Assembly: GCA_036720245.1 (NCBI GenBank)
Contig: DAIMNI010000025.1
Span: 1 to 27,784 of the forward strand
Origin: JAAZMA01 sp036720245
Lineage (GTDB): Bacteria; Bacillota; Clostridia; Tissierellales; Tepidimicrobiaceae
Direction: 5' to 3'
DNA length: 27,784 nt
Each line of letters begins with the position of its first letter. Position 1 is the first letter of the stretch. The notes below the pieces were generated by a model. It was not told the DNA's origin. It saw only the letters and a list, made by a program, of their open reading frames with translations, and ran no database searches. Both the position numbers and the translations under genes were made by a program. This document shows, one piece after another, positions 14,799-21,997 of this stretch.

Positions 14799-16377
14799 AT
14801 AGTTTCCCAGATTTTAAAATGGATATGAGAAGCAATAGTCCAGCTACTCCTGCTCCTAAATATCCTACAATTCCTATGGCTGAAATGCCATAAATTTTTA
14901 ATCCCACATTTGCATTGATTACTAGAGAGGAGCTAACTAATAATCCTGCTACAATTATGGCGAAAATCAGTCTATTGACCATTTTGTTTATTTCGTTAAA
15001 ATTTTCATCCATATTTTTTATTTCTAAATTTAATTTAGCTCTTCCATCTAAAAAACTATTTATTAATTCTAAGGATTTAGAGGATAGTTCTAAGCTAGAT
15101 TTAACAGAAAGATATAATTTAATAAGGGCTTGGGAAAAATTCATATCCTTTAAATTGCTTTTAAGCATTTGTTCTTCAAAATAAGGTAGGGCTATATCCA
15201 TTAAGGTTAAATCCTTATCAATTTTAGCTAATACACCTTGGAATATCATCATTCCCTTTACTAAAAGTACTATATCCTTTGGCATATGAATATTGTTATT
15301 TTTACATATAATTATTATTTGCTCCAATATTTGGGGTATATCATAATCATAAATGGATTCATCAATATAGGAGGTATACATAATTTCAATATCCTCATAT
15401 AATTTATTTATATCTATAGGCCCTTTTTTAATTCCTATTTTAACTATGGATTTAGTCATAAGATTAATATCTCCTGTAGCTGCACCTTCTAAAACCTCGT
15501 TAAACTTTTTCCTTAAGTTTAAATCTAAAGTTCCCATTAGGCCAAAATCGATATAGGCAATACTATTCTCATGAATTAAAATATTACCTGGATGGGGGTC
15601 TGCATGGAAAAAACCATCTTCAAATACTTGCTTAAAATAATTATAGGTAAGTTTGGTAGCCATATCATGAATATCGTAGCCTTGAGCCTTTAACTCTTCA
15701 GTATTATCAATTTTAATGCCAGAAATATATTCCATAACTAAAATTTTATCAGTACAATATTTTTTATAGACTTTAGGGCATTTAATGAATTTTATATTTT
15801 TATTGTTCTCGGAAAATTTAATTATATTGTGCATTTCCTCTGTAAAATTTAATTCTTTTTCCGTAGCCATCTTTAATTCTTCTACAACCTGTAGCATATC
15901 TACTACTTCACCAGTGGCAGTGAAATTAATAAATGGAGCCAATTTCTTAAGTATTTGAATATCTGCTAGCATTTTTTCTTTTACATTAGGCCTTTGAACT
16001 TTAACTACAACTTTTTCTCCATTATATAGTTTAGCAAGATATACCTCTGCTAAGGATGCAGAAGCAATAGGAATTGTATTAAATTCCATAAAAATATTTT
16101 CAATAGAATCCCCTAATTCAGTTTCAATAAACCCTTTCATAATATTAAATTTTCCGGGGCTTACATCATCCTGAAGTTTTTGCAATTCTAATATATATTC
16201 CATAGGTAATATATCAGGCCTAGTAGACAAAATCTGCCCAATTTTTACAAAGGTTGGACCTAATTCTTCCAAGGCCAATTTTAATTCCCGAGGATTTCCT
16301 ATGCCATTTTTAAAACCATGCTTTACAGAAACAGATATAATTTCTCTTAATCTTTTTTTAGTATAATTATTATCCAT
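14797..16377 (-). CDS. ABC1/UbiB-family atypical kinase
   Basis: A 526-residue membrane-tethered protein-kinase-like ATPase. The family KxGQ motif is KIGQ at 45-48 (GPTFVKIGQILSTRPD). The alanine-rich nucleotide loop is in IASASLAEVYLA, the kinase lysine in VVKVQRP, the catalytic loop is FFHADPHPGNI and the metal site AYIDFGLMG. The C-terminus has two hydrophobic segments (about 465-520) that anchor it. In respiring bacteria UbiB supports ubiquinone synthesis. No quinone genes are seen here, and Clostridia carry UbiB-like proteins of unsettled role, often beside phasin-like genes as here. An in-frame TAG at 16395-16393 makes ATG 16377 the first usable start. See the hairpin at 16385-16410. 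Confidence 0.93.
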   Translation of the reverse strand: MDNNYTKKRLREIISVSVKHGFKNGIGNPRELKLALEELGPTFVKIGQILSTRPDILPMEYILELQKLQDDVSPGKFNIMKGFIETELGDSIENIFMEFNTIPIASASLAEVYLAKLYNGEKVVVKVQRPNVKEKMLADIQILKKLAPFINFTATGEVVDMLQVVEELKMATEKELNFTEEMHNIIKFSENNKNIKFIKCPKVYKKYCTDKILVMEYISGIKIDNTEELKAQGYDIHDMATKLTYNYFKQVFEDGFFHADPHPGNILIHENSIAYIDFGLMGTLDLNLRKKFNEVLEGAATGDINLMTKSIVKIGIKKGPIDINKLYEDIEIMYTSYIDESIYDYDIPQILEQIIIICKNNNIHMPKDIVLLVKGMMIFQGVLAKIDKDLTLMDIALPYFEEQMLKSNLKDMNFSQALIKLYLSVKSSLELSSKSLELINSFLDGRAKLNLEIKNMDENFNEINKMVNRLIFAIIVAGLLVSSSLVINANVGLKIYGISAIGIVGYLGAGVAGLLLLISILKSGKL

Positions 16378-16384
16378 AGCAAAT

Positions 16385-16410
16385 AAAACACCCTAGAAAC
16401 AGGGTGTTTT
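16385..16410 (-). promoter_or_regulatory. Hairpin between Shine-Dalgarno and start codon of the ubiB-like gene
   Basis: A perfect 10-bp stem (minus strand AAAACACCCT/AGGGTGTTTT, loop GTTTCT). A strong AGGAGG (16418-16413) ends 2 nt before the stem, and ATTTGCT-ATG follows it. Linear spacing is 35 nt, but folding would bring the two within about 9 nt. The hairpin with its TTTTATTT tail could also act as a weak attenuator. Confidence 0.6.
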
Positions 16411-16420
16411 GACCTCCTAA

Positions 16421-16678
16421 TTATTTTTTCTCTAATTCATCAATTCTCTTGCTTAGATTATCTATATCTTCTTTTGTAGCCAGATTTAGGCTGTTTATTT
16501 GAACATTATCTTTATTATCTTCAACTACCCTTTTTAATTCTTCATTTAACTGTTTACCTTGTTCTACAGTTATCTTACCCTTTTCTACTAAATCTCTAAC
16601 TAATTCATTAGACTTTTCGTAGGTTAAGGCTAAGCTTCCTATACCTGCAAAAAATATGTTTTTTAATAAATCTTCCAT
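16421..16678 (-). CDS. Phasin-family-like helical protein
   Basis: An 85-residue, nearly all-helical protein. It opens with a short hydrophobic stretch (LLKNIFFAGIGSLALTYEKSN) and ends in a heptad-like coiled coil (ATKEDIDNLSKRIDELEKK). The pattern of ELVRDLVEKGKITVEQGKQLNEELK matches small phasin/PHA-granule-associated-like proteins that commonly sit next to UbiB-like kinases. No polyhydroxyalkanoate genes are present, so granule binding is not claimed. Self-association at the membrane beside the kinase is an inference. An AAGGAGGG ribosome site precedes the ATG. It lies between yaaR (18-nt gap) and the ubiB-like gene (43-nt gap), all on one strand. Confidence 0.8.
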   Translation of the reverse strand: MEDLLKNIFFAGIGSLALTYEKSNELVRDLVEKGKITVEQGKQLNEELKRVVEDNKDNVQINSLNLATKEDIDNLSKRIDELEKK

Positions 16679-16696
16679 CTTTATCCCTCCTTAGAT

Positions 16697-17143
16697 TTAA
16701 GTAAGTACATCTAATAACATTCCCTTAATATCATCTAATTTTTGAAGTATTTTTATTCTATTGCCTTCAATATCTAAAAAGTCCTTAGTCAATTCATCTA
16801 ATTCCTTATCTACCTTCTTTACTAAAGAATATACCCTATGACGACCTCTTCTATCAAGAGAATTTTCTTTGTAAAACACATGGGAGTTATTGACAGAGAT
16901 ATCTAGAAAATCCCTTACTAATCCCTTATACTCAACTAAATCTTCAATAAACAAGCTATCTTGTAATTTATTAGTTTGTGTTTCTATTTTATTATATAAA
17001 ATTTTAAGTTCTTCTCTAATATGTTCTTGTTCTATTTCCATCAATTTATTTTTGAAAGCTTTTTGGGCACCATTTTTATTGTCTATTCTAGTATCTTTAA
17101 CCTGAATAATATTATTTATACCTACCCTTTCAATTCTAGACAT
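16697..17143 (-). CDS. yaaR: YaaR family protein (DUF327)
   Basis: A 148-residue helical protein of the YaaR/DUF327 family. The diagnostic block is in the second half: LVEYKGLVRDFLDI, then DRRGRHRVYSLVKKVDKELDEL and IKILQKLDDIKGMLLDVLT. Function is not established in the family. The start ATG follows AAGGGAG. It is first in yaaR, phasin-like, ubiB-like. A GCCGATAG element at 17183-17176 suggests control by the flagellar sigma factor, in line with the flagellar operon on the other strand. Confidence 0.9.
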   Translation of the reverse strand: MSRIERVGINNIIQVKDTRIDNKNGAQKAFKNKLMEIEQEHIREELKILYNKIETQTNKLQDSLFIEDLVEYKGLVRDFLDISVNNSHVFYKENSLDRRGRHRVYSLVKKVDKELDELTKDFLDIEGNRIKILQKLDDIKGMLLDVLT

Positions 17144-17175
17144 CTATTCTCACTCCCTTATATTTCTATTATATA

Positions 17176-17201
17176 CTATCGGCAAGAAATATGAAATTAT
17201 A
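17176..17201 (-). promoter_or_regulatory. Sigma-28 (SigD)-like promoter of yaaR
   Basis: On the minus strand TATA (17201-17198), a 14-nt spacer and GCCGATAG (17183-17176), against the SigD consensus TAAA-N14/15-GCCGATAT. An overlapping sigma-A-like TATAAT also exists a few bases downstream, so either factor may be used. Confidence 0.5.
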
Positions 17202-17211
17202 ATATTTTATT

Positions 17212-17238
17212 TAAGGAAAAGCTGAAACAAGTCGATAT
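17212..17238 (+). promoter_or_regulatory. Sigma-28 (SigD)-like promoter of the flagellar operon
   Basis: TAAG at 17212-17215, exactly 15 nt, then GTCGATAT at 17231-17238, against consensus TAAA-N15-GCCGATAT: one mismatch in each half. The operon it faces ends in flagellin and fliS, classic sigma-28 genes. Confidence 0.65.
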
Positions 17239-17270
17239 AATAGGTGGAAAGTAAAATAGAGGATGATAAT

Positions 17271-18242
17271 ATGGAAGCTATAAAATTAAATAATAAGGAA
17301 AATTTAATAGAAAATTATGGCCTAAAACCTCAACTTTTTTACGATATTGAGGGGAATTTAATTGAAAATAATGGAAAGGATATAAAGATAGAAAAAACTG
17401 TAGATAATAAGGAGATAGTTTATTCTTTAAGGTTAAAAAAGGGGATAATAGGGGAATTAGGGAATAAAGTCCTAATAGATAAAGAAAATATATTGTCAGT
17501 AAAAGTAGAAGAAAAAGCAAAAGACAAAACTCCCCTATCTATTAATAAGAAGGAAACTATTAAAAAATTAGGGCTAGAGGACAATGAAGAAACAGAGGAG
17601 ACCATAGAATATCTAATAGAAAATGAAATTCCTATAACAGAGGAAAATATAAATTCTTTTTTAATGTCTAAAAGATATTTATCAGAAATTGTAGATAATT
17701 TAGACTTAGAAACTTCCATTAAACTATTAGATAGAGGCATAGACATAGAGGAAGATCCATTACAAAAAATCGTAGAGGCATTGGGTGAAATTAAAAATGA
17801 AAGCAAAGAGCTATCATTATTAGAAATACTAGGTTTAGATAGAAAACTAAATTATAAAGAAGCAGAGGCTATAGCCAAAGAAGTATATGGCAGAAAAATG
17901 GGGAAGGATGTCTATGATAGTATAATAGCATTACATAATGAAGGTGTAGAAATCAATCGAGAAAACATAGAAAAGATAATGGAAATCATGGACAAGGCCT
18001 ATGATTTGCGAGATTATGAAGATGAGAGGCTAATTATAGCTTTTAAGGAAGATTTAGATATAAATATGGAAAATCTATATAAATTAAAACACTCCTATAA
18101 GATTGGGGATTTAGGAGAAAATATAGCCACGCCCCTATATGAAGAATTCTTAGTAGAAAAAGATAGAAATATAGAAGATATATTATATATAAAATTTTTA
18201 TTTTCACTAATGAATTCATCTCTGTTTTCATGGAGTAAATGA
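17271..18242 (+). CDS. FliK/DUF6240-like flagellar protein, N-terminal part (broken at scaffold gap)
   Basis: About 323 residues, rich in Glu, Lys, Ile and Asn. Residues include weak internal repeats of about 35 residues, e.g. SIKLLDRGIDIEEDPLQK, comparable to SIAKLMDKEIDILNTDIK after the gap. This suggests one long repetitive protein split by the N run. ATG 17271 is preferred over GTG 17244, which has no ribosome site. The stop at 18240-18242 is 6 nt from the Ns and the reading frame differs on the far side, so the last residues (SLMNSSLFSWSK) are probably a frameshift artefact at a contig end. I recall similar long proteins beside clostridial flagellins (DUF6240). Role in hook-length control or export is inferred from the C-terminal part. 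Confidence 0.7.
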   Translation: MEAIKLNNKENLIENYGLKPQLFYDIEGNLIENNGKDIKIEKTVDNKEIVYSLRLKKGIIGELGNKVLIDKENILSVKVEEKAKDKTPLSINKKETIKKLGLEDNEETEETIEYLIENEIPITEENINSFLMSKRYLSEIVDNLDLETSIKLLDRGIDIEEDPLQKIVEALGEIKNESKELSLLEILGLDRKLNYKEAEAIAKEVYGRKMGKDVYDSIIALHNEGVEINRENIEKIMEIMDKAYDLRDYEDERLIIAFKEDLDINMENLYKLKHSYKIGDLGENIATPLYEEFLVEKDRNIEDILYIKFLFSLMNSSLFSWSK

Positions 18243-18248
18243 GCAATA

Positions 18249-18258
18249 NNNNNNNNNN
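18249..18258. other. Scaffold gap (ten Ns)
   Basis: Ten consecutive Ns of unknown true length. They join two contig ends inside a single long flagellar gene. Confidence 0.98.
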
Positions 18259-18259
18259 T

Positions 18260-19672
18260 GAAAAAAATGTAGAAAATATAAATTTAATGAGAGCTTTTGT
18301 CCACTATGATTTAGATATAGATTTAAAAAACTATGAAGAAATAATTGATATGAGGAAGAATTTAAGGGAACTTTTAGATATTTTGGATGAAAACTCTATA
18401 GCCAAATTAATGGATAAAGAGATTGATATACTAAATACAGATATTAAGGAATTAATAGATATAATTAAAAATGAAACTTTAGATAATAAAAATATTGAAA
18501 TCAAAGAAAGCCCTGAAATATTAAAGAATATAGAAGAATTAAAAACCATAACAGATAAAGAACTACTTCAATTAATTAAATCTGGAGAAGATTTTAAAAT
18601 AGAAAATCTAGTTGAAATAAAGGATACTAATTTAAACTTAGAGCAAGATTTAGATATTAAAACAGTGGAAAAAGCTGTTACCCTTAATAATATATTTAAT
18701 ACTTTAGGTGAATTAGACTCTAAGACCATATCTTTTGCAGTTAAAAGATCTAATAATATATGCCTTAACAATTTATATGAAGCTAAGGTTCACTTAAAGG
18801 AAATAGATGAAGTCTTAGTAGAAACTGTAAATTCAATAGAAGAATCTATAATTCGACAGGAATATTTAAATGCTAAGGTTAATACTTCCCTGAATTTAAT
18901 AAAAATGAGTATTAGCGAAGGAGTGGCATTGGAATATATGCCTTTGGGGGAATTAAATAATTATATAGACAAAAAAACAAATAGATATAGAGAAATAGAC
19001 AAAACAATACAGGAAATAAAACATATTAAAGGAAAAGAAGATTATTTAATACCAAAGGTTATCAAAAATGGACTAAATATGACATTGGGAGATATTAAAG
19101 ATTTAGATAAGTTTTTAAGTTCGGAAAAGGGCTTTGGAGATGAATTAAATAATTTGTTCAAAGGAGATAATCCAGAAATGAAAAGTGGTATTCAAAATTT
19201 AGAAAATAGGGTAAAGGAATTTTCTGGTTCCTTAAAGGGTGGAGGGGAGGATATTAGAGAAAATTATAAAGAAATAATAAACACTTTAGAGGATTTAAAT
19301 AATTCCTTTGATTTAAATGAAAATCCCAATGAAAACATGGATAATATTCAAAAATACTTAAAGCTACAAAATAAATTAGAAAAGGATTTAGTATTACAAT
19401 TGCCCATAGAGGAAAATGGAATATATAAAAATGTAAATTTAATAATTCCAGGTGGAAATAGGGGAATTGATAAAACCAATATGCTGTTTTATTTTAATTT
19501 AAATACAGAAAATTTAGGAGATATAAAAGTTAATTTAGAGGTGATCGAAAAGGATATATATATGGAGTTCGTAATAGAAAAAGATGAAATTATTTTGAAT
19601 AATAAAGATTTATTAGAAGCAGGTTTAAATAAAATAGGCTATAATTTAAAAGAATTAATGGCGGATAGGTGA
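18260..19672 (+). CDS. FliK/DUF6240-like flagellar protein, C-terminal part
   Basis: About 470 residues after the gap, open from the first codon. It contains the second copy of the repeat seen upstream, then mostly helical, charged sequence. The last 90 residues change character: LPIEENGIYKNVNLIIPGG, then LNTENLGDIKVNLEVIEKDIYMEFV and LLEAGLNKIGYNLKEL. This resembles the FliK C-terminal hook-length domain (L-x-P-x-x-L-G-x-V-x-V-x-L). The true start lies upstream across the gap. The apparent ATG at 18239 reads through Ns and should not be used. The stop TGA overlaps the ribosome site of the next gene. Confidence 0.72.
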   Translation, partial: EKNVENINLMRAFVHYDLDIDLKNYEEIIDMRKNLRELLDILDENSIAKLMDKEIDILNTDIKELIDIIKNETLDNKNIEIKESPEILKNIEELKTITDKELLQLIKSGEDFKIENLVEIKDTNLNLEQDLDIKTVEKAVTLNNIFNTLGELDSKTISFAVKRSNNICLNNLYEAKVHLKEIDEVLVETVNSIEESIIRQEYLNAKVNTSLNLIKMSISEGVALEYMPLGELNNYIDKKTNRYREIDKTIQEIKHIKGKEDYLIPKVIKNGLNMTLGDIKDLDKFLSSEKGFGDELNNLFKGDNPEMKSGIQNLENRVKEFSGSLKGGGEDIRENYKEIINTLEDLNNSFDLNENPNENMDNIQKYLKLQNKLEKDLVLQLPIEENGIYKNVNLIIPGGNRGIDKTNMLFYFNLNTENLGDIKVNLEVIEKDIYMEFVIEKDEIILNNKDLLEAGLNKIGYNLKELMADR

Positions 19673-19677
19673 AAAAA

Positions 19678-19899
19678 ATGAAAAAAATTCGTCTAGTATC
19701 AGAAAAGCAAGCTAAAAAGGCCTATACTAAAGGTAAGGTTCTAAATAAAACACCTTTAAAAGAGGAAATTTTAAAAGAAGAACTCTGTATAGACACTGTA
19801 GATACATTACCTGATGAAGTATTTTCAATTTTAGGGGAAACCCTATTATTTATAGATAAAGTGAATAGAATCGAGGGGGACAAAAATGAGAATAAATAA
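19678..19899 (+). CDS. Small unknown protein of the flagellar operon
   Basis: A 73-residue protein starting at ATG 19678, with AGGTGA 5 nt before it. An overlapping GTG at 19669 would add three residues. The N-terminal third is basic (KKIRLVSEKQAKKAYTKGKV) and the rest acidic (EEILKEELCIDTVDTLPDEV). There are no membrane segments and no motif I recognise. Its end overlaps the flagellin start by 14 nt in another frame, which implies translational coupling to flagellin. Size, charge pattern and position between an FliK-like protein and flagellin fit a flagellar regulator or chaperone, but this is only contextual. Confidence 0.75.
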   Translation: MKKIRLVSEKQAKKAYTKGKVLNKTPLKEEILKEELCIDTVDTLPDEVFSILGETLLFIDKVNRIEGDKNENK

Positions 19900-20866
19900 T
19901 AATATACCAGCATTAAATACCCATAGAATGTTAAGCATGAATACTAATAGTTTGCAAAAGACTTTAGAAAAATTATCCTCTGGAAAGAGGATCAATCGAG
20001 CTGCAGATGATGCAGCAGGACTGGCTATATCTCAAAAAATGGATGCCCAAATTAGAGGCCTTCGTCAAGCCTCTAGAAATGGATTAGATGGCATATCCCT
20101 AATTCAAACAGCAGAAGGAGCTTTAAATGAAGTCCATGCTATGCTACAGAGAATGAGGGAATTATCAGTACAAGGGGCCAATGGTATATATGCAGATGGG
20201 GGCGATGGAGAGGGCGGAGATTTAAACGCCATAGCCAATGAAATGAAAGAGTTGACAGAGCAAATAGATAAAATAGGAAAAGAGACTACCTTTAATGGGA
20301 TATATTTGTTGAGGGGGAAATTGGAAGACGAAAAAGAAGGATCAGGAGGGACAGTGGATCTAGAAAAGGAGATGCTAAGGCTTCATATAGGGGCTAATGA
20401 AGATGAATTTATAGAAATAGATATGGAAAAGATAAATATTACTGTTGTTAAAAAAAGTGCTGATCCTAACGATGATCCCAAGGGATTGGATATTCTAAAT
20501 GGTATAATTGAAAACGATAAAGATCAAAGTGGAAATACCATAGATGGCAAATTCAAAGTCAAAGATGACGAACTAAAATCAGAAGATTTTAATTCTGCCA
20601 TAAAAGTATATGATGATGCAGTCAAAACCGTAGCCTCCCACCGTTCCACATTAGGCGCATACCAAAATAGATTAGAACATACTATTAAAAATTTAGATAA
20701 TACAGCAGAAAATTTAACAGCAGCTAAATCTAGAATAGAGGATACAGATATGGCTATAGAGATGAGTGAATTTGTTAAATTATCCATATTACAACAAGCA
20801 GGTACCTCAATGTTATCTCAGGCTAATCAATTGCCTCAAACGGTATTACAGTTATTACAACAATAG
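19886..20866 (+). CDS. fliC: Flagellin
   Basis: Filament protein, 326 residues. The D0/D1 N-terminus is typical: MRINNNIPALNTHRML, then LSSGKRINRAADDAAGLAIS and RNGLDGISLIQTAEGALNE. The C-terminus has LGAYQNRLEHTI and SMLSQANQLPQTVLQLLQ. The middle (about 110-250) is short, acidic and variable, with GGDGEGGD at its start. GAGGGGGA at 19873-19880 is the ribosome site. The gene start lies within the end of the preceding small gene. No separate promoter is evident right before it, so it appears to be read from the sigma-28-like promoter 2.6 kb upstream unless an internal one was missed. fliS follows after 13 nt. Confidence 0.96.
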   Translation: MRINNNIPALNTHRMLSMNTNSLQKTLEKLSSGKRINRAADDAAGLAISQKMDAQIRGLRQASRNGLDGISLIQTAEGALNEVHAMLQRMRELSVQGANGIYADGGDGEGGDLNAIANEMKELTEQIDKIGKETTFNGIYLLRGKLEDEKEGSGGTVDLEKEMLRLHIGANEDEFIEIDMEKINITVVKKSADPNDDPKGLDILNGIIENDKDQSGNTIDGKFKVKDDELKSEDFNSAIKVYDDAVKTVASHRSTLGAYQNRLEHTIKNLDNTAENLTAAKSRIEDTDMAIEMSEFVKLSILQQAGTSMLSQANQLPQTVLQLLQQ

Positions 20867-20879
20867 GGTGGTGTAATAT

Positions 20880-21308
20880 ATGGAATTGGAAAAGAGAATT
20901 TTATCTACTAATGATGCAGGGCTTATAGCTATATTGTATGAAGCTTTAATAGATAATTTTAATAAATCTATAAAAGTAATTGAAGAAAAAGAATTTGAAA
21001 AGCTAAATGAAATTACCAATCACTCTAGGGATATACTTACAGAATTAATGGTACAATTTGGTGGAAAAGACCAAGTTTCTAAATATATTACAGAAATAAG
21101 TTTATATTTAAATAGATTAATTACAGAAGGAGAATATGAAAAAAACCCATTTATTTATAAGAATTGTATAAAAATAGCCACTCCAATATTAGAAGCTTTT
21201 AAAGAATTAGAAATTAAATCAGATCCTAAAACTGTGGCAGGACTTACTTATGGGAAAAATACTTTAGATGAATATTCTTTTCAAAATAATAAGACCTTTG
21301 AAGGATAA
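20880..21308 (+). CDS. fliS: Flagellar export chaperone FliS-like protein
   Basis: A 142-residue helical-bundle protein that would bind the disordered C-terminus of flagellin and stop premature assembly. Family pattern: LIAILYEALIDNFNKSIKVIEE at about residues 15-36, then HSRDILTELMVQFG, ISLYLNRLITEGEYEKN and the final long helix. It follows flagellin directly with a GGTGGTG ribosome site, as in many Firmicutes. The tail (NTLDEYSFQNNKTFEG) is longer than in short FliS proteins. It is the last gene of the operon before a strong terminator. Confidence 0.88.
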   Translation: MELEKRILSTNDAGLIAILYEALIDNFNKSIKVIEEKEFEKLNEITNHSRDILTELMVQFGGKDQVSKYITEISLYLNRLITEGEYEKNPFIYKNCIKIATPILEAFKELEIKSDPKTVAGLTYGKNTLDEYSFQNNKTFEG

Positions 21309-21309
21309 T

Positions 21310-21340
21310 AAAAAGACTGTGGAATTTCCACAGTCTTTTT
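21310..21340. terminator. Bidirectional terminator between fliS and the SRP RNA gene
   Basis: A perfect stem AAAAAGACTGTGGA/TCCACAGTCTTTTT (21310-21323 with 21327-21340). T-runs leave on both strands, so it ends both the flagellar operon and the convergent tRNA-SRP RNA transcript. Confidence 0.9.
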
Positions 21341-21349
21341 ATCTTATAT

Positions 21350-21623
21350 GTAACCGTGCACCTAGTTTTGCCGCTATACTCTAAGCGTTACCTAAACAGT
21401 TAACTCGAAACAGGCACCCCCATGGCACACGAAAGGGTCTACTTACCGCTGCTTCCTCCCGGATCTGACGGGGTTCGTAGGTTTCCGTTGCATAGGACCC
21501 ATTTGTCAACATCACTTATTTAGGGCAGGCCCTAAAATATAAAACGTCTAGGCTAGGAATTCAATCCTGCTATAGCGGATTGCAGGTTATAGGGCACCGC
21601 TACCTCCCCATCTAGCACGGCAA
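21350..21623 (-). ncRNA. ffs: Signal recognition particle RNA, large Bacillus type
   Basis: About 274 nt on the minus strand. The ends pair (GCCGTGC with GCACGGT). The 5' part has GATGGGGAGGTAGCGGTGCC, the Alu-like domain start of Gram-positive scRNA. The S domain contains CCGTCAGATCCGGGAGGAAG, followed by CAGCGGTAAG, the Ffh-binding apical hairpin. The long form with an Alu domain is typical of Bacillus and Clostridia. It lies about 9 nt after tRNA-Ser and shares its transcript. Confidence 0.93.
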
Positions 21624-21632
21624 AATTTATAA

Positions 21633-21724
21633 TGGCGGAGAGAGAGGGATTCGAACCCTCGAAACGCTTATCACGTTTACCCGCTTTCCAGGCGAGCGCC
21701 TTCAGCCAACTCAGCCATCTCTCC
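21633..21724 (-). tRNA. tRNA-Ser (GGA anticodon)
   Basis: A 92-nt gene on the minus strand including encoded CCA. Acceptor stem GGAGAGA/TCTCTCC, anticodon loop CTGGAAA (anticodon GGA), long variable arm AAACG-loop-CGTTT as in serine tRNAs, and T arm GAGGG-TTCGAAT-CCCTC. It reads UCC and UCU. The SRP RNA begins about 9 nt downstream. Confidence 0.97.
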
Positions 21725-21761
21725 AGAAGACTTAGTACAAAAAGGCTTACTACAGAATAAC

Positions 21762-21790
21762 ATTATACTCAAAAAGACCCGAAATGTCAA
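21762..21790 (-). promoter_or_regulatory. Consensus promoter of tRNA-Ser and SRP RNA
   Basis: On the minus strand a perfect TTGACA (21790-21785), a 17-nt spacer and a perfect TATAAT (21767-21762). It is the only fully consensus promoter in the window, as expected for a stable-RNA unit. Confidence 0.92.
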
Positions 21791-21954
21791 ATAAAATTTT
21801 TAAAATGTTTGTACCCGGTACCAACCTTAATTTCTCCGTAACAAAGTGGAGGCATTAATTAGGAGTGTCCGGTAGGACGGGCTTACTGATTTATTGAAAA
21901 TGTCATCTGCTGTTTTTTGAATGCCTAGAAGTCTATAGTCCTCGTATTAATATA
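21791..21954. other. Unassigned structured intergenic stretch
   Basis: No gene seen. It contains the odd palindrome GTACCCGGTAC (about 21811-21821), a CTCC/GGAG hairpin (about 21835-21852) and a GTCC-GGTA-GGAC hairpin (about 21868-21879). Its GC content between 21810 and 21890 is above its flanks. It may be a decayed repeat or a fragment of a structured RNA. Confidence 0.4.
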
Positions 21955-21963
21955 TGGTATAAT
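21955..21963 (+). promoter_or_regulatory. Extended -10 promoter of the aminotransferase gene
   Basis: TGGTATAAT at 21955-21963, the same extended -10 form as before iorA. No good -35. The ATG follows 34 nt later with AAAGGGAGG. Confidence 0.6.
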
Positions 21964-21997
21964 ATATCTACACGATAAATACAAAGGGAGGCAAATT

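Noticed and set aside
17420..17806. A 128-codon antisense ORF within the flagellar gene
   Set aside because: Ser-rich antisense shadow of a Glu/Lys/Asp-rich coding frame.
18239..18259. ATG 18239 as the start of a second flagellar gene
   Set aside because: The frame is read through ten Ns of unknown length and no ribosome site precedes it; the downstream part is more likely the continuation of the same gene.
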